Counted from the stretch's first letter, positions 47,300-58,081 are shown. The stretch: DNA of 64,000 bases from Haberlea rhodopensis (GCA_907163345.1 CAJQUN010000020.1:8677722-8741721), one strand, 5' to 3'. The notes: a model not told the origin generated them from the letters alone. Numbers and translations: made by a program.

Positions 47300-47320
47300 A
47301 AAGGTACGTAAGCGACGTAC
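47300..47320 (+). promoter_or_regulatory. Candidate 5' splice site / palindromic motif in LTR H
   Basis: GAAAG then GTACGTAAGCGACGTACG. AG/GTACGT fits a plant splice donor, and the motif recurs at the equivalent place in S, G, J and the 6138 LTR. A good acceptor (TCTTGTGTTGCAG) ends at 48400, one base before the gag ATG. Splicing would remove the LTR tail and primer site from the gag mRNA. This is inference; it could equally be a conserved protein-binding palindrome. Confidence 0.4.
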
Positions 47321-47529
47321 GGGCATCCCAACGGTAACATGTACTTTATGTTTGTCTATTTGACACATGATGAATGCAATGTGATGCATTAAGAGTATGA
47401 TACATGTTATTATGCATTGTGATTGCATATTGTGATGTGGAATAAAAGAGGTGTATTCCACGAGTCAGGGGTGATCACAGTGAAGATTTTAATGCTTACG
47501 CTTGACCGCTAAAAATGTGGAGCGGGAGG

Positions 47530-47640
47530 GGGGAGGCTCGCTTGCACATGGAGGCGGGGTATACCGTACTAAGCGAGGATGAGATACCGCTTGTACAAAG
47601 AAGCGAGGATGAGATACCGCTTGTTTTTAGATTATGAAGC
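47530..47640. repeat. Short array of AGCGAGG...ACCGCT hairpin units in LTR H
   Basis: AAGCGAGGATGAGATACCGC occurs twice (about 47571 and 47604), preceded by a diverged unit GAGGCGGGGTATACCG. Each has AGCG/CGCT arms. The reverse complement matches the GCGGYAT...CCTCGCT units of S and J. Confidence 0.75.
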
Positions 47641-48187
47641 GATGAAGCATTAAAATAACTGATGATGACTGACTCAAGAAAAAGAGATGATATGTCATGA
47701 CATTTATTTATGAAGCCATATGTACATATAGTGTTTTGATTATGAATTATGGTACAGGGACAACCAATAGGCGTTGTAAATGCGATGGAAATACAGGAAG
47801 TGTTTTGTATTTACGATTATGCATTTACGTCTTACATTCATATTATGTTGAATATGAATTATGATATGCTCATGTGTTGGGGGTTGTCTTTGTAGGTGCT
47901 TTTGATGATGAGAACCAGGGTCGGGGTTGAAATGCTGAGCTGTAAGGAGTGCTACAGGATTAGCATATTAGAGAATTATTTTGTATAGCTTCTACAAGAA
48001 GTAGAGTAAGACTATGATGTAGTACCTTTTGTAGGAATGTGTGAAATTCCTTTTTGAACTTTTGGTACTGTAATCTCTTAAGCTCAGGTTAATCAACGCG
48101 ACTTATTACTCTGATATATACACATGTATGATTAGTTCTCTTAATTGCACCTTAGTATCTTGTTAGATAACGGGGTCTCACATTTAG

Positions 48188-48204
48188 TGGTATCAGAGCA
48201 GTGG
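48188..48204 (+). other. Primer-binding site of element H
   Basis: TGGTATCAGAGCAGTGG, five bases after the LTR; matches the tRNA-Met primer complement. Confidence 0.9.
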
Positions 48205-48401
48205 TTAGATAACCAGGGAAGAGTGAAGGGTAGCCTTTAGAGACAAGTTGGCTAGGTATTCATTGTTGGGCATGTTATGCATGTGATGCATATTGTTGTA
48301 TAAGTGTTATACTAACATGCTTTTGAATATGATACTCTTGTTATCTAACGGCTTATATTATGAACTGCTTTTGGTATTGTTGTTAACTCTTGTGTTGCAG
48401 C

Positions 48402-49489
48402 ATGGCGGCTATTAACCCGGAAAACCTCAATGAAGAGGTATGGGATATGGGCAGTATGAACGCTAGTATGGCTCAGACGAATCCGTTACCGCCACCTGCG
48501 TAGGCTTGGAGCCTATTGCACAGATACTGCTACCAGGGGAGATAAGTCTGACCCAGTTTTTGAGCTATCATCCACCGCTATTTGAAGGGACAGAGACTGG
48601 GGAAGCAGCCGAGGAATGGCTTGAGAGACTGGAACAGATATTCGTATCGGCACCCTGTGCACGGACTGCCTAGCTGAGGTTGGCAGAGTTCTAGTTAGCG
48701 AAGAAGTATTCCATGTGGTGGAAGACAACAGTCATGGAGCTGAGAGCTCAGGGTATGACGGTTGATTGGACTGTATTCAGGACCAGGTTCCTTAACCGGT
48801 ACTTTTCTTCAGCTGCCAGACAGTTAAAGGAAGATGAGTTCAATAACCTGAAGCAGGGCAGCCTGTCAGTGTCAGACTATGCTATGCAATATTCTTCACT
48901 GCTGAGGTATGTACCTCATATTGCTGTCAGCAGTCATGCTAAGATGAGAAACTTTCTGAAGGGACTGAGGCCAGAACTGTTTGATCGGGTTGTCTCCAAC
49001 AACCCCAGCTCTTTTGATGACGCCTTGACACGGGCAGAGTTGGCAGAGATTGCACTGGGCGCGTACAAGGATGTTGTACCCCCTTTCGTACCACCACAGA
49101 GGTCTGTTGCTGATAGTCTGAGGCCACGAGGGGATCAGTTCAAGGCTCGTGGGGCCTCATCATCTTCCAGATTTGGTGGAAAGAAGTCTCAGGGTCAGAA
49201 GCAAAGCAATCGGGGACCCACACAGGGGAGTAAGGCAGGAGGGGACAGGTGTGACCGCTGTGGAGGATTTCACTTGTCACGTGACTGCCGAGGTTGTTAT
49301 GTTGGTGGCAGGGTGGGCCACCTAGCTCGAAATTGCCCCAATCGGGCAAGTCAGGCAGACTCAGGGCCGAATAGGCCAAGATTTGACGCTAAGACGGCAC
49401 CACAGAGACAGCAGTTTGCACCTCGACCACAGGGAGGTCAGGCGGCAGGACCGCCGCAGGGTCAGGTGTATGCACTGACTAGGGAGTAG
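48402..49489 (+). pseudogene. Element H gag
   Basis: Starts ATG 48402 (MAAINPENLNEEVWDM). A TAG at 48501 and a frameshift beside it break the N-terminus. The Ty3 gag core follows: FLSYHPPLFEGTETGEAAEE, then TAGs at 48671 and 48692, then KKYSMWWKTTVMELRAQGMT, FRTRFLNRYFSSAARQLKED, FNNLKQGSLSVSDYAMQYSS, FLKGLRPELFDRVVSNN. The zinc knuckle reads CYVGGRVGHLARNC, so its second cysteine is glycine. The Gln/Pro-rich tail ends at a fourth TAG (49487-49489). All four stops stand where glutamine is expected. Shell-forming protein, inactive here. Confidence 0.85.
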
Positions 49490-50476
49490 GCTGAGGCAGC
49501 CCCGGAGGAGGTCATTGCTGGTACGTGTCATTTATTTACGTACCCTGCATTTTTATTGATAGATACAGGTGCTTCCCATTCTTTTGTATCTGCTGCTTTT
49601 GTGGAGAGACACCGCTTGTGCTCGTCTCTGTTACCCACGCCTCTCATGGTCTCGACACCCACGGGGAAGCATGTAATTGCTGACCGACTGTTATCTGATT
49701 GCCTCATTTATTTTGAGGGCAATGATCTGAAGGCCGATCTGATTCAGTTAGAGATGGCAGATTTTGACTGCATTATCGGCATTGATGTGTTGAGCAGATA
49801 CCGAGCTGTGGTAGATTGCCAACAGAGGATAGTTCATTTTCTATCTGATCAGGGGTTCCAGTGGACTTTTTATGGGGACGGCTCTCATCCAAAGATTCCA
49901 GTGATCTCAGCGGTTAAGATGTCGCGGTTATTGGAACGCGGCCACACGGGCTATCTTATTTATGCTGTGAATGCATCAGAAGAGAAGGAAGTGAGAGCCA
50001 AGGACATTCCGGTTGTGGCGGAGTTCATTGATGTATTCCCGGATGAGATTCCAGGGTTTCCGCCTGTCAGGGATGTTGAGTTTGCCATTGAGCTGCTGCC
50101 AGAGACTTCTGCTATTTCCCGTGCTCCTTATAGGATGGCACCGGCAGAGCTGAAGGAGCTGAAGGTACAGTTACAGGAGCTCCTCGACAAGGGATACATT
50201 CGTCCTAGTGTATCGCCTTGGGGTGCACCAGTCTTGTTCGTGAAAAAGAAGGATGGTTCAATGCTTCTGTGCATTGACTACAGACAACTGAACAAGGCCA
50301 CAGTGAAGAACAGGTACCCACTTCCGAGGATTGATGACCTTTTTGATCAGCTTCAGGGTACAGAGGTGTACTCAAAGATAGACTTGATGTCAGCTATCAC
50401 TAGGTGCGGGTTAGAGCTGGCGATGTCCAAAAGACGGCTTTTAGAACTCGGTATGGACACTATGAGTTCTTGGTGA
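49490..50476 (+). pseudogene. Element H protease and RT N-terminal part
   Basis: Reads on in frame from gag. The protease has the intact LLIDTGASHSFVS active site and IIGIDVLSRYRAVVDC. Unlike A, the protease-RT join is unbroken: VVAEFIDVFPDEIPGFPPVR, VEFAIELLPETSAISRAPYR, LDKGYIRPSVSPWGAPVLFV, IDYRQLNKATVKNRYPLPRI. A base is lost near 50393 (A has GGTCAGGCT), and a TAG at 50401-50403 stands where A has CAG. Confidence 0.9.
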
Positions 50477-51705
50477 TGCCTTTCGGTGTGACAAATGCAC
50501 CTGCAGTTTTTATGAGCTTGATGAACCGAGTATTTCAGGAGTACCTCGATCAGTTTGTGATCGTATTCATTGATGACATCCTTGTCTACTCAAGGAGTGA
50601 GGAGGATCATGCAGATCATCTGAGAATAGTACTCCAGATCCTCAGAGATCATCATTTGTACGCCAAACTCAGCAAGTGTGAGTTCTGGCTGAGCAGTGTG
50701 GCATTTTTGGGCCATATCATATCACGAGAGGGGATATCAGTGGACCCGAGGAAGATAGAGGCAGTTATGGATTGGTCTGCCCCTACTTCAGTCAGTGAGA
50801 TTCGAAGTTTTCTTGGCCTGGCCGGCTATTATCGACGTTTCGTCGAGGGTTTCTCAAAAATCGCCAAGCCACTTACAGAGCTGACTCAGAAGGGAGTCCC
50901 ATTTTGTTGGTCAGAGGCTTGCGAGCAGAGTTTCCGGGAATTAAAGCACAGACTGACTACTGCACCAGTTCTAGTGATTCCCAGGGAGAACAAAGGATTT
51001 GCTCTTTATACTGACACATCGCTACAGGGCCTAGGATGCATACTGATGCAGGACAGACATGTAGTGGCTTATGATTCTAGACAGTTGAAGCCACATGAGA
51101 CGAGGTATCCAGTCCACGATTTGGAGTTAGCGGCTATAGTGTTTGCCTTGAAGATATGGCGACACTACTTATATGGTACCTCTTTTACCATCTTCACTGA
51201 TCACGAGAGCCTGAAGTTCTTGTTTACACAGGCTGAGCTGAATATGAGGCAGAGGAGATGGATGGATCTACTGAAGGATTATGCTTGTGAAATCGAATAC
51301 CACCCGCGGAAAGCAAACTTGACAGCTGACGCTTTGAGTCGGAAGGTGAGGAGCACAACAGAGGATGCCATGTGTCTATCAGCTATGTTGGGCTCCTACT
51401 GGCATTTGGGATTTGATTATGATGTGTCTGCTTCACCGGTACAGGTTTTGACCTTGTTAGCTGAGCCTGTAATTTATGATCACATCAGGAAGGCTCAGGG
51501 GACCGACGCAAAGGTTCAGAGATTGATGTCAGTGGTTCATTCAGGTCAGCCGTCGAGATTCAGAGTGGCTGAGGACGGTTCTCTGAGACTTGGCGACAGA
51601 TGGGTGGTTCCAGATGCACCCGAGTTGCGACAGGGTATATTACATCGAGCTCATTGCAGCAGGATGAGTATCCACCCGGGCGGGAAGAAGATGTATAAGG
51701 ATCTA
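50404..51705 (+). pseudogene. Element H RT C-terminal part, RNase H and start of integrase
   Basis: Restarts in the correct frame: RVRAGDVQKTAFRTRYGHYE, FLVMPFGVTNAPAVFMSLM, catalytic FIDDILVYSRSEEDH, LSSVAFLGHIISREGISVD, FLGLAGYYRRFVEGF, then RNase H (ALYTDTSLQGLGCILMQDR, LELAAIVFALKIWRHYLYG, FTDHESLKFLF, LTADALSRK) and the integrase N-terminal histidines (HRAHCSRMSIHPGGKKMYKD). It ends at 51705, where codons of P follow. This is the best-preserved Ty3 pol stretch in the window. Confidence 0.9.
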
Positions 51706-52876
51706 CGCTTCAGGAGGAAGTCTACATTGAGCAACCTCCTGGATTTCAGAACCACTCATTCCCAGATCATGTATATCTACTGAATAAAGCAGTATATGGA
51801 CTGAAACAAGCTCCAAGAGCCTGGTATGACACTCTGTCTCAAATTCTGCTGAACCATGACTTTCAGATCGACTCAGTGGATAAAAGTCTGTTTAAATTTA
51901 TTAAGGGGGAACATACTTTGTTAGTTCAAATTTATGTTGACGATATCATTTTTGGGTCAACTAACCCCAAATTATGCGAGAAATTCTCTAAGTTAATGCA
52001 GGGACAGTTTGAGATGAGTATGATGGGAGAACTTTCATTCTTTCTGGGTCTCCAAGTCAAACAGCTCAGCAATGGCATTTTCATAAATCAAACCAAGTAT
52101 ACCAAAGAGCTTCTCAAGAGATTCGGAATGGAAACTTGTTCAACTGCATCAACTCCAATTAGTCCTTCAATCAAACTAGATAAAGACGAAGGGGGAACAG
52201 CAGTTGAAGTAACTATGTATCGAGGACTGATCGAATCGCTCTTATATCTTACAGCGAGCCGTCCTGATATAATGTTCTCAGTCTGTATGTGCGCTAGATT
52301 TCAGTCAGAACCAAAGCAATCACACTTTATTGCTGCTAAGCGTATTCTGAAATACTTGAAAGGATCTCAGAACGTTGGTCTTTGGTATTCCAAAGATTCA
52401 AACTTCAGCTTAATCGGATATTCAGACGCTGACTATGCTGGATGTAAGATTGATCGTAAAAGCACCAGTGGAACTTGTCAATTCTTAGGTGAAAGATTGA
52501 TCTCTTGGTTTAGTAAGAAACAAACATCTATTGCCACATCTACATCTGAAGCAGAATATCTTGCCGCTGGAAGCTGTTGCGCTCAAATGCTCTGGATTCA
52601 ACACCAGCTCAAAGACTATGGCATTCAAGCTGTTGAATCTCCGATATTTTGTGACAACACAAGTGCAGTTGCTATAACGTATAATCCAGTTTTGCACTCT
52701 TGAACCAAGCATATTGATATCAGACATCATTTTATTCGAGATCATGTTGCAAAAAGGAAACTCGGATCGAGCATATTTCAACAGAACAGCAAGCAACAGA
52801 TATTTTCACCAAACCACTTCCTGAGGCTAAGTTTAATTATTTCCGTCAAATTCTTTGTTTAATAGACTTATCTTGA
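51706..52876 (+). pseudogene. Element P RT C-terminal two thirds and RNase H
   Basis: From the joint: QEEVYIEQPPGFQNHS (in another frame than H), YGLKQAPRAWYDTLSQILLN, catalytic VQIYVDDIIFGS, MMGELSFFLGLQVKQLSNG, MYRGLIESLLYLTASRPDIM, YSDADYAGCKIDRKSTSG and SEAEYLAAGSCCAQMLWIQ. A TGA at 52701-52703 stands where M has CGA (Arg). After it a frameshift near 52755 precedes the usual end at TGA 52874-52876. The N-terminal RT third was deleted with the 3' part of H. Confidence 0.9.
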
Positions 52877-53277
52877 TGTTTTAGAAGTATCCTTCTTTTA
52901 GCTTTTAAAGATTGTATGTTGGCACAGATCGATAATACAATGATCAGAACGACACAGACCGGTCCGAACTTTTTGACCGATCTATGTCAAATCTGATGTT
53001 ATCCCATGATTTGTCTGGTCAACAAATCTTTAAATAAAGTAATTATTTAAAACAGCCAGGACTGATCGTAATTTTAACCGCCTTATCTCTCTTTCATCCT
53101 GTCCGTTTATTTTGAATTCTTTAATTATCAGTCATCGAGAGAAGACACGTGTCTTCTCTCTCCTATTTAGCGGGCTGAATATTTTACTTTCATTCACTTT
53201 TTACGAATTGTTGCTGTCTGCTCTCTACCTCTCAAATATTTTTTTTCACACTCTCTGTATTCTTCACTTCACTCAAA
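52877..53277 (+). other. Spacer between RNase H and ORF3 of element P
   Basis: Non-coding, matches the M spacer. It contains the palindromic word GACCGGTC (52957-52964) next to the site where S inserted in M, and the TATTTAGCGGGCTGAA line (53162) shared with M. Confidence 0.65.
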
Positions 53278-55260
53278 TGGCTACTATCACTCACAATTCT
53301 TTATCTGTAGAGTTCAATGAAATATATACAGGGCTGAAGATCCGGAAATGGTCTCTATGTTCAAATCCTTAGAGTCTTCCGGATTAAGGAACTTTCTGGA
53401 ATGTGGGACGGTGGTTTACGAATCGGAGATTCGAGAACTGTTTGCAAATGCTGTATCTCAGAAGACGTTCATCTCCACCACCGTCAAGGCCAAATCGTTT
53501 GACATCTCTCCGTCGACGCTGGCAAAAGACCTTTGGTCTTCCCAACACCGGACTGATTGACTTTGGCCATATTCCTCAGGCCACTATCACTGATCTTCAG
53601 GGGAAGATATCCATCTTTGGCCATCGTCTGCAGCCGTCATTCAAGAAGAAGGAAATGCTTTTTTTCATTTTCAAGTGTTATGCGAGATTGTTGGCAAGCC
53701 ATTATTGGGCAAAGCCGGAAGCTATGATGCTGTTACTGCTGAGAAATTCCGGGCCATGGCTGCTATTCACTCAGAGCAGAAGATGAATTGGTCTGCGATT
53801 TTGTTTGGAGTTCTGCTGGAAACAGTGATTGCCTCCAAACAGGCTGTCTGCTTTGCTGTTCCTCTAAGCAAGCTACTGGAGACGGTGGACATCAAGCTGG
53901 GGAAGCCGTCTGCTCTAAGCCCCTTTAAGATTCTCAACTCCAAGGGTTTGGCACTACTGAAGTCCAAAAGTGCTCCACCCACTCCTACCGATCTAGTGGC
54001 TGTCAAGATTGAGAAAGGAGCAGAACAGACTGCTGCTGGTAAAACTCGAGTCAAGCGCAAATTGACTATTCAGACTGACTCCGAGGAAACTCAGTCTGCT
54101 CCTTCATCTCTTGCCAAGCCCCCTCCTAAAAAGCCAAGAACCCAAATCACCAAGCCAATCAAAACCTTACCTCTTAAAACCTTACCCATATTGCCTTCCA
54201 CAAAAGCCACCTCTGCACCCCAAACTACAACCCAACCTTCAACAGCTCCAACCACTGTACCCAAAGTAACCATCAGAGTCTCCTCTACCATTCCTGTGGT
54301 CAAAGGAATTGTTATAACTGAATAGGGAGACTATACCCAATCAGGGATCAAGTCTCCGTCTTCCACCGGTAAGGGCAAGGCCATTCTCACTGAACCCCTC
54401 TCCTCAAAACCCAAATCTGCCGCTCAAACAGCCATCGACATCGTAATGGAAGATGTCGAAGAGAAAGTGAAGGAGCTCACTGTGGTGTTTGATGAGTATG
54501 TCGAATACAGAACGATCAACCACATTGATATGTTCTTCGGCAAGCTGAGAAGACTACAGAAGATGGAGCAAGAAGTCCTTAAGGGGACAGAGACTGACGA
54601 CGTTAGAATTGCTGTTCAGCGCAAAGATCTGTTTCAGGCCAACCAAAGATTCAGACTGGCAAATTTGCTCATGGCCGCTAAGAAAGCAAATTTCGATCCA
54701 AACTCTCCAACTGCCACAGATGATGGTGCTGTTATTGCCCAGCTGGAAATGGATATTCATGCTCTTCACTTGGCTGTCCGATTTCAACGACAGAAGCTCA
54801 GCATATCCACTCCAGTTCCCAGCCCGGATCATCCGTCTGTGAGCAAGACTCTGGCAGAACCCTTTATAGAGCCAATTCCCTCTGGAGTAGCGGATCAGAC
54901 AGCGGAACAGACAGCGGCGCAGCCACTGACCAATGCTCCATCTGCCGCAGAAACTGAAGTTATGAATGTTCTGTTTGACTCTCCAACAACGTCTATTCCT
55001 CTGGGATCATCAGTTTCCCATGTTCAACTCAGTTCAACCGCCGCACTTACGAAAATTGTCTCACCAGAGTTTGTCGATCCGGATCTGGTGGTATCAACTG
55101 TTGTTACAGCTTTAAAGCATCCGTTGCCAATTCCCTTCGTGCTCAAGACACTCGTCTTGATGCTATCAGCGCTCAGCTCGCCCAGATTGTCAATTTTCTT
55201 CAAGAGATTGCTGCTGACAAAAAGGGGGAAAAGAGTAAAGACTTCAAGCCACATCAGTCT
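53278..55260 (+). pseudogene. Element P post-pol gene (ORF3), nearly complete
   Basis: ATG 53278 (MATITHNSLSVEFNEIYTG). Frame changes near 53335, 53530 and 53670 and a TAG at 54323-54325 (TTG in M) break it. Blocks in order: N-terminal FKSLESSGLRNFLECGTVVY and SEIRELFANAVSQ; IVGKPLLGKAGSYDAVTAEK and MNWSAILFGVLLETVIAS; Pro/Thr-rich linker with PPPKKPRTQITKPIK; charged helical domain MEDVEEKVKELTVVFDEYVE to MDIHALHLAVRFQRQKLS; Ser/Thr/Pro-rich stretch; C-terminal AQLAQIVNFLQEI-like coil (frame changed). Its polypurine-like CAAAAAGGGGGAAAAG (55216-55231) overlaps the 3' end. Function unknown. Confidence 0.75.
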
Positions 55261-56232
55261 TGTAAGGACCCCAAGCCCTTAACCCTTGATTAGTGTATTA
55301 ACCACTATGTGTGGTACATGCTTTCTATAAAAAGTCAATCGGGAAGCTCAGATGATACTTTACCATTGAATGACAATTACAAAACTTCCTTTAATACTCA
55401 ATGTTGTAAGATCATCATCCTAACAATAAAAGACTCATATGATTGCCCTTTACCAACCTCTTGGTGCCATTTTTCACATTGTGACTTTTATAAAAATTTG
55501 GGCAGAGTCTCCCCATAAATAGAGCTATCCCAAAAAAAGAGCACAGCACATAACATAATTCCCGGCCAGGGAACACATAATACTCATCAGAAAGCAGTAA
55601 TACAAGTAAATTCCCAGCCAGGGAAGACACCACACATATGACGACAAAAGTGGGTTTCAACACCCACATAATACACCAATGACTCTCTTAACATTTAGCA
55701 ATTCTACCTCTAATTGCATGCAACATAGAATGAAAGAGAGAAAGGCTCATGCCTTTACATACAACCCATATACAAGTATAATCGTGCTCACATGCGAGCA
55801 TCATGAATATGTATAAAATCATCATGGGTATATAGGTACTCTATACGATACCGTGCTCCATCAAGCCCTGGTACCACGATCCTGGGAGTACATCCAATCA
55901 ACAGCTCGAGCTCATCTCCAAAGCCATCGATGTACCTGTTCACCTGCCCCAACAGAGACAGCCCCCAACGGGGTGAGCATACCAATTCCACAATTTCATA
56001 ATCATAATGACATAGTACATAATTTACGAAAATGTAAATATTGTGGAACATATGTGATACTTCCTGGATGGTATCATCCTCATCATAGCGTACCCCTGTA
56101 ATAACCCTGTTCTCAAAACAGATAAATCATCAAATCCTGAATATGCAGTTAATCATCACATTGGTTAACCCTAGCCAGTTTCAAATTAGCAACCTTTCAT
56201 AACATCTTGCTTTATCTAGCAATGATTAGCAA

Positions 56233-56460
56233 CATTTCATAACATCATTTCATAACATCGTTTCATAACATCTTTTCATAACATCGTTTCATAACATCTT
56301 TTCATAACATCGTTTCATAACATCTTCTCATAACATCGTTTCATAACATCTTACTTAATCTAGCAATGATTAGCAACATTTCATAACATCATTTCATAAC
56401 ATCGTTTCATAACATCTTTTCATAACATCGTTTCATAACATCTTTTCATAACATCTTACT
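56233..56460. repeat. 13-bp minisatellite (TTTCATAACATCG type) in LTR J
   Basis: Tandem TTTCATAACATC(G/T)-type units, interrupted once by TAATCTAGCAATGATTAGCA. The other LTR has the same array at about 62387-62640 with about two more units, the main difference between the two LTRs. Confidence 0.9.
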
Positions 56461-57589
56461 TAATCTAGCAATTATCATAATTCTAGATATCATGTTGGTA
56501 TTTCCTTAACTTCCGATACTGGTTAATCACTTCTCTGATTAACTACGTCTCTGTTCCTATTATTACCAATAGGGAATAAAATACAGATATCCTAGATATC
56601 TAATCAAATACCACATTTTCATTTCTTACTTCAAGGTAACGTCATACTATGGGTGTTTGCTCCGTAGTAACCACACCTCATCATTGGCTCGCTTCATAGC
56701 GGCACTGAGCATTCCACCATGTGAAACAACATATCGTAACCAAGTCCCGATACCATCATAGCAAAGCATTTCATGTATTTTAGATCATGCATCATACTTG
56801 TAAAACATCATTTAAACTATGCTCGTACGCTAAACGTACCTTAAATCCTCGAAGTCCGAGCCAAACCTTGCTCGAGTTCCATGCCCCGAGGAACGATGTG
56901 CTAAAATGATAAATAATTCACAATTATTTACGAACATGTAACCCATGCTCAAGCACATCCATAACCCTCAAAATATCGTCAACACACGACAATTAACCTT
57001 TAAAAAGACCCGGGGCAGGGTACATGCAGGGAGGGAAAACGAATGCGATATATCGAAAAATTGCCCAAGAACACCTTCAATAATTCGAACCTTAGCATCA
57101 CAATTTGAACCCAACCAAGCATCATAAATTATCTAAAACATGTAATGAACGATCCCTAACATGAATCATCAACCCATAGCCAAAATCCCCAAATTTGAAA
57201 TCAAACCCTCACCAAATTAGGGCAAATTCGAACCATAACATCTTAATTCGATCCCACTTAAGCATCATAATTCATTTAAACATGAATAAATCGAATCCTA
57301 ACAAGCATTATCATCCTCATGCCAAAAATCCCCAAAATCGAATTCCAAGCCCTAAAATTCGAACATAATTTCGAACCAAAAAAATCACAATTAGGCAGGG
57401 AAGAACATCACAAACATGGAAAAAGGGGTAAGGAACGTTACCCAAACGAAATCGGAAGAAAAAACGACCAAAATCCGATGAACCCTAGAAATTGGGGATC
57501 GCCGCTCTTTCTCAAAATTCGACTTCAAATCGCGATGAAACTTTCAATTGCCTGAGGGGAAATGAGCGCCTGGACGAGACAAAGCCGTG

Positions 57590-57680
57590 GGTAGGTCGGA
57601 CGCGCCGATCGGCGGCGGGACGGCGGCGGCCGAAGCGCTTTTGCGCGCGGGCAGGGGCTGGCAGACGGGAAAGGGTCGCG
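57590..57680. other. GC-rich segment in LTR J
   Basis: A sharp local rise in GC (GGCGGCGGGACGGCGGCGGC and following) within AT-rich sequence, repeated at about 63772-63862. It lies just downstream of the TATA box on the minus strand, so it would be in the transcribed leader. The Arg-rich open frame on the plus strand is probably a by-product. Confidence 0.7.
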
Positions 57681-57743
57681 GGAGAGGAGAGAGGAAATGA
57701 AGGGGTTGAAATGAAATTTCCTTTTAAAATTTTGGGTTCAATT

Positions 57744-57755
57744 GGTATTTATAGC
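57744..57755 (-). promoter_or_regulatory. TATA box in LTR J
   Basis: GCTATAAATACC on the minus strand, also in the 5' LTR at 63926-63937. Confidence 0.6.
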
Positions 57756-58081
57756 AAAAATACCCCGAAAAATTAATAGCCCCACAAATACATCATGATT
57801 CCTTAAAAATCATCTGTTTTCAAAAACTCTCTCTCTAACTCCAAAACCCCCTACCGGTGCTCACACAGCACCCGAGATTCCGAGACACATCAAAAACCCA
57901 ACTCTTAGGTTTTACACCGTAATGTGAATACAATCTCAACCTCTGGATCCAACGATCCCAACTACCCAAATAAACGAGCCCAGAAGGCCCAATACCTCGA
58001 TTAAACCCACATTGCCACGTAAAACCACTTTAGGGATTATCAATACTCTGGGCTTAACATCTATAATCCCTGGTCATCACA

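Larger units (their letters stand above)
45935..48182 (+). repeat. 5' LTR of element H
   Basis: 2248 bp, TGTGATATCACCGAAATAAT to AACGGGGTCTCACA. Modules in order: GATCGATC palindrome cluster (47054-47145), AAAG/GTACGTAAGCGACGTACG motif (47300-47320), AGCGAGG...ACCGCT hairpin units (47530-47640) and TTGGGGGTTGTCTTTGTAG (47878-47896). Same family as 12101-13427. Confidence 0.85.
45935..51705 (+). mobile_element. Ty3 Tekay-like element H (same family as A), 3'-truncated
   Basis: Full 5' LTR (45935-48182), primer site, gag, protease, RT, RNase H and the first integrase residues. At about 51705 it passes without a gap into RT of copia P. The rest of integrase, chromodomain and 3' LTR are missing, along with the matching part of P. 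No second target duplication can be expected. Confidence 0.9.
34179..55260 (+). mobile_element. Ty1/copia element P (same family as M), 5'-truncated, split by G and H, ended by J
   Basis: Three plus-strand pieces: 34179-34772 (gag tail to protease), 44682-45934 (protease to integrase) and 51706-55260 (RT, RNase H, ORF3). G enters cleanly with CACAT duplicated. Between pieces two and three about 0.6 kb of integrase-RT linker and RT start is missing beside H. The 5' LTR, primer site and most of gag are absent. J enters at 55260, so the 3' LTR should lie beyond the right end of J, outside the window. Confidence 0.85.
55261..58081 (-). repeat. 3' LTR of element J
   Basis: 2821 bp; minus strand starts TGTGATGACCAGGGATTATA and ends TTGGGGTCCTTACA. 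Sense-strand order: TATA (57745), GC-rich segment (57590-57680), TAAG/GTACGTTTAGCGTACG motif (56825-56842), one AGCGGCAC unit (56698), a 13-bp array (56233-56460), GGGGGCTGTCTCTGTTG (55950-55966). The outer five bases of P (AGTCT, 55256-55260) are the expected target duplication. Confidence 0.9.

Noticed and set aside
57492..57776. Arg-rich 94-codon frame in LTR J, identical in both LTRs
   Set aside because: It lies antisense to the element across a GC-rich leader; duplication only reflects the LTR pair.
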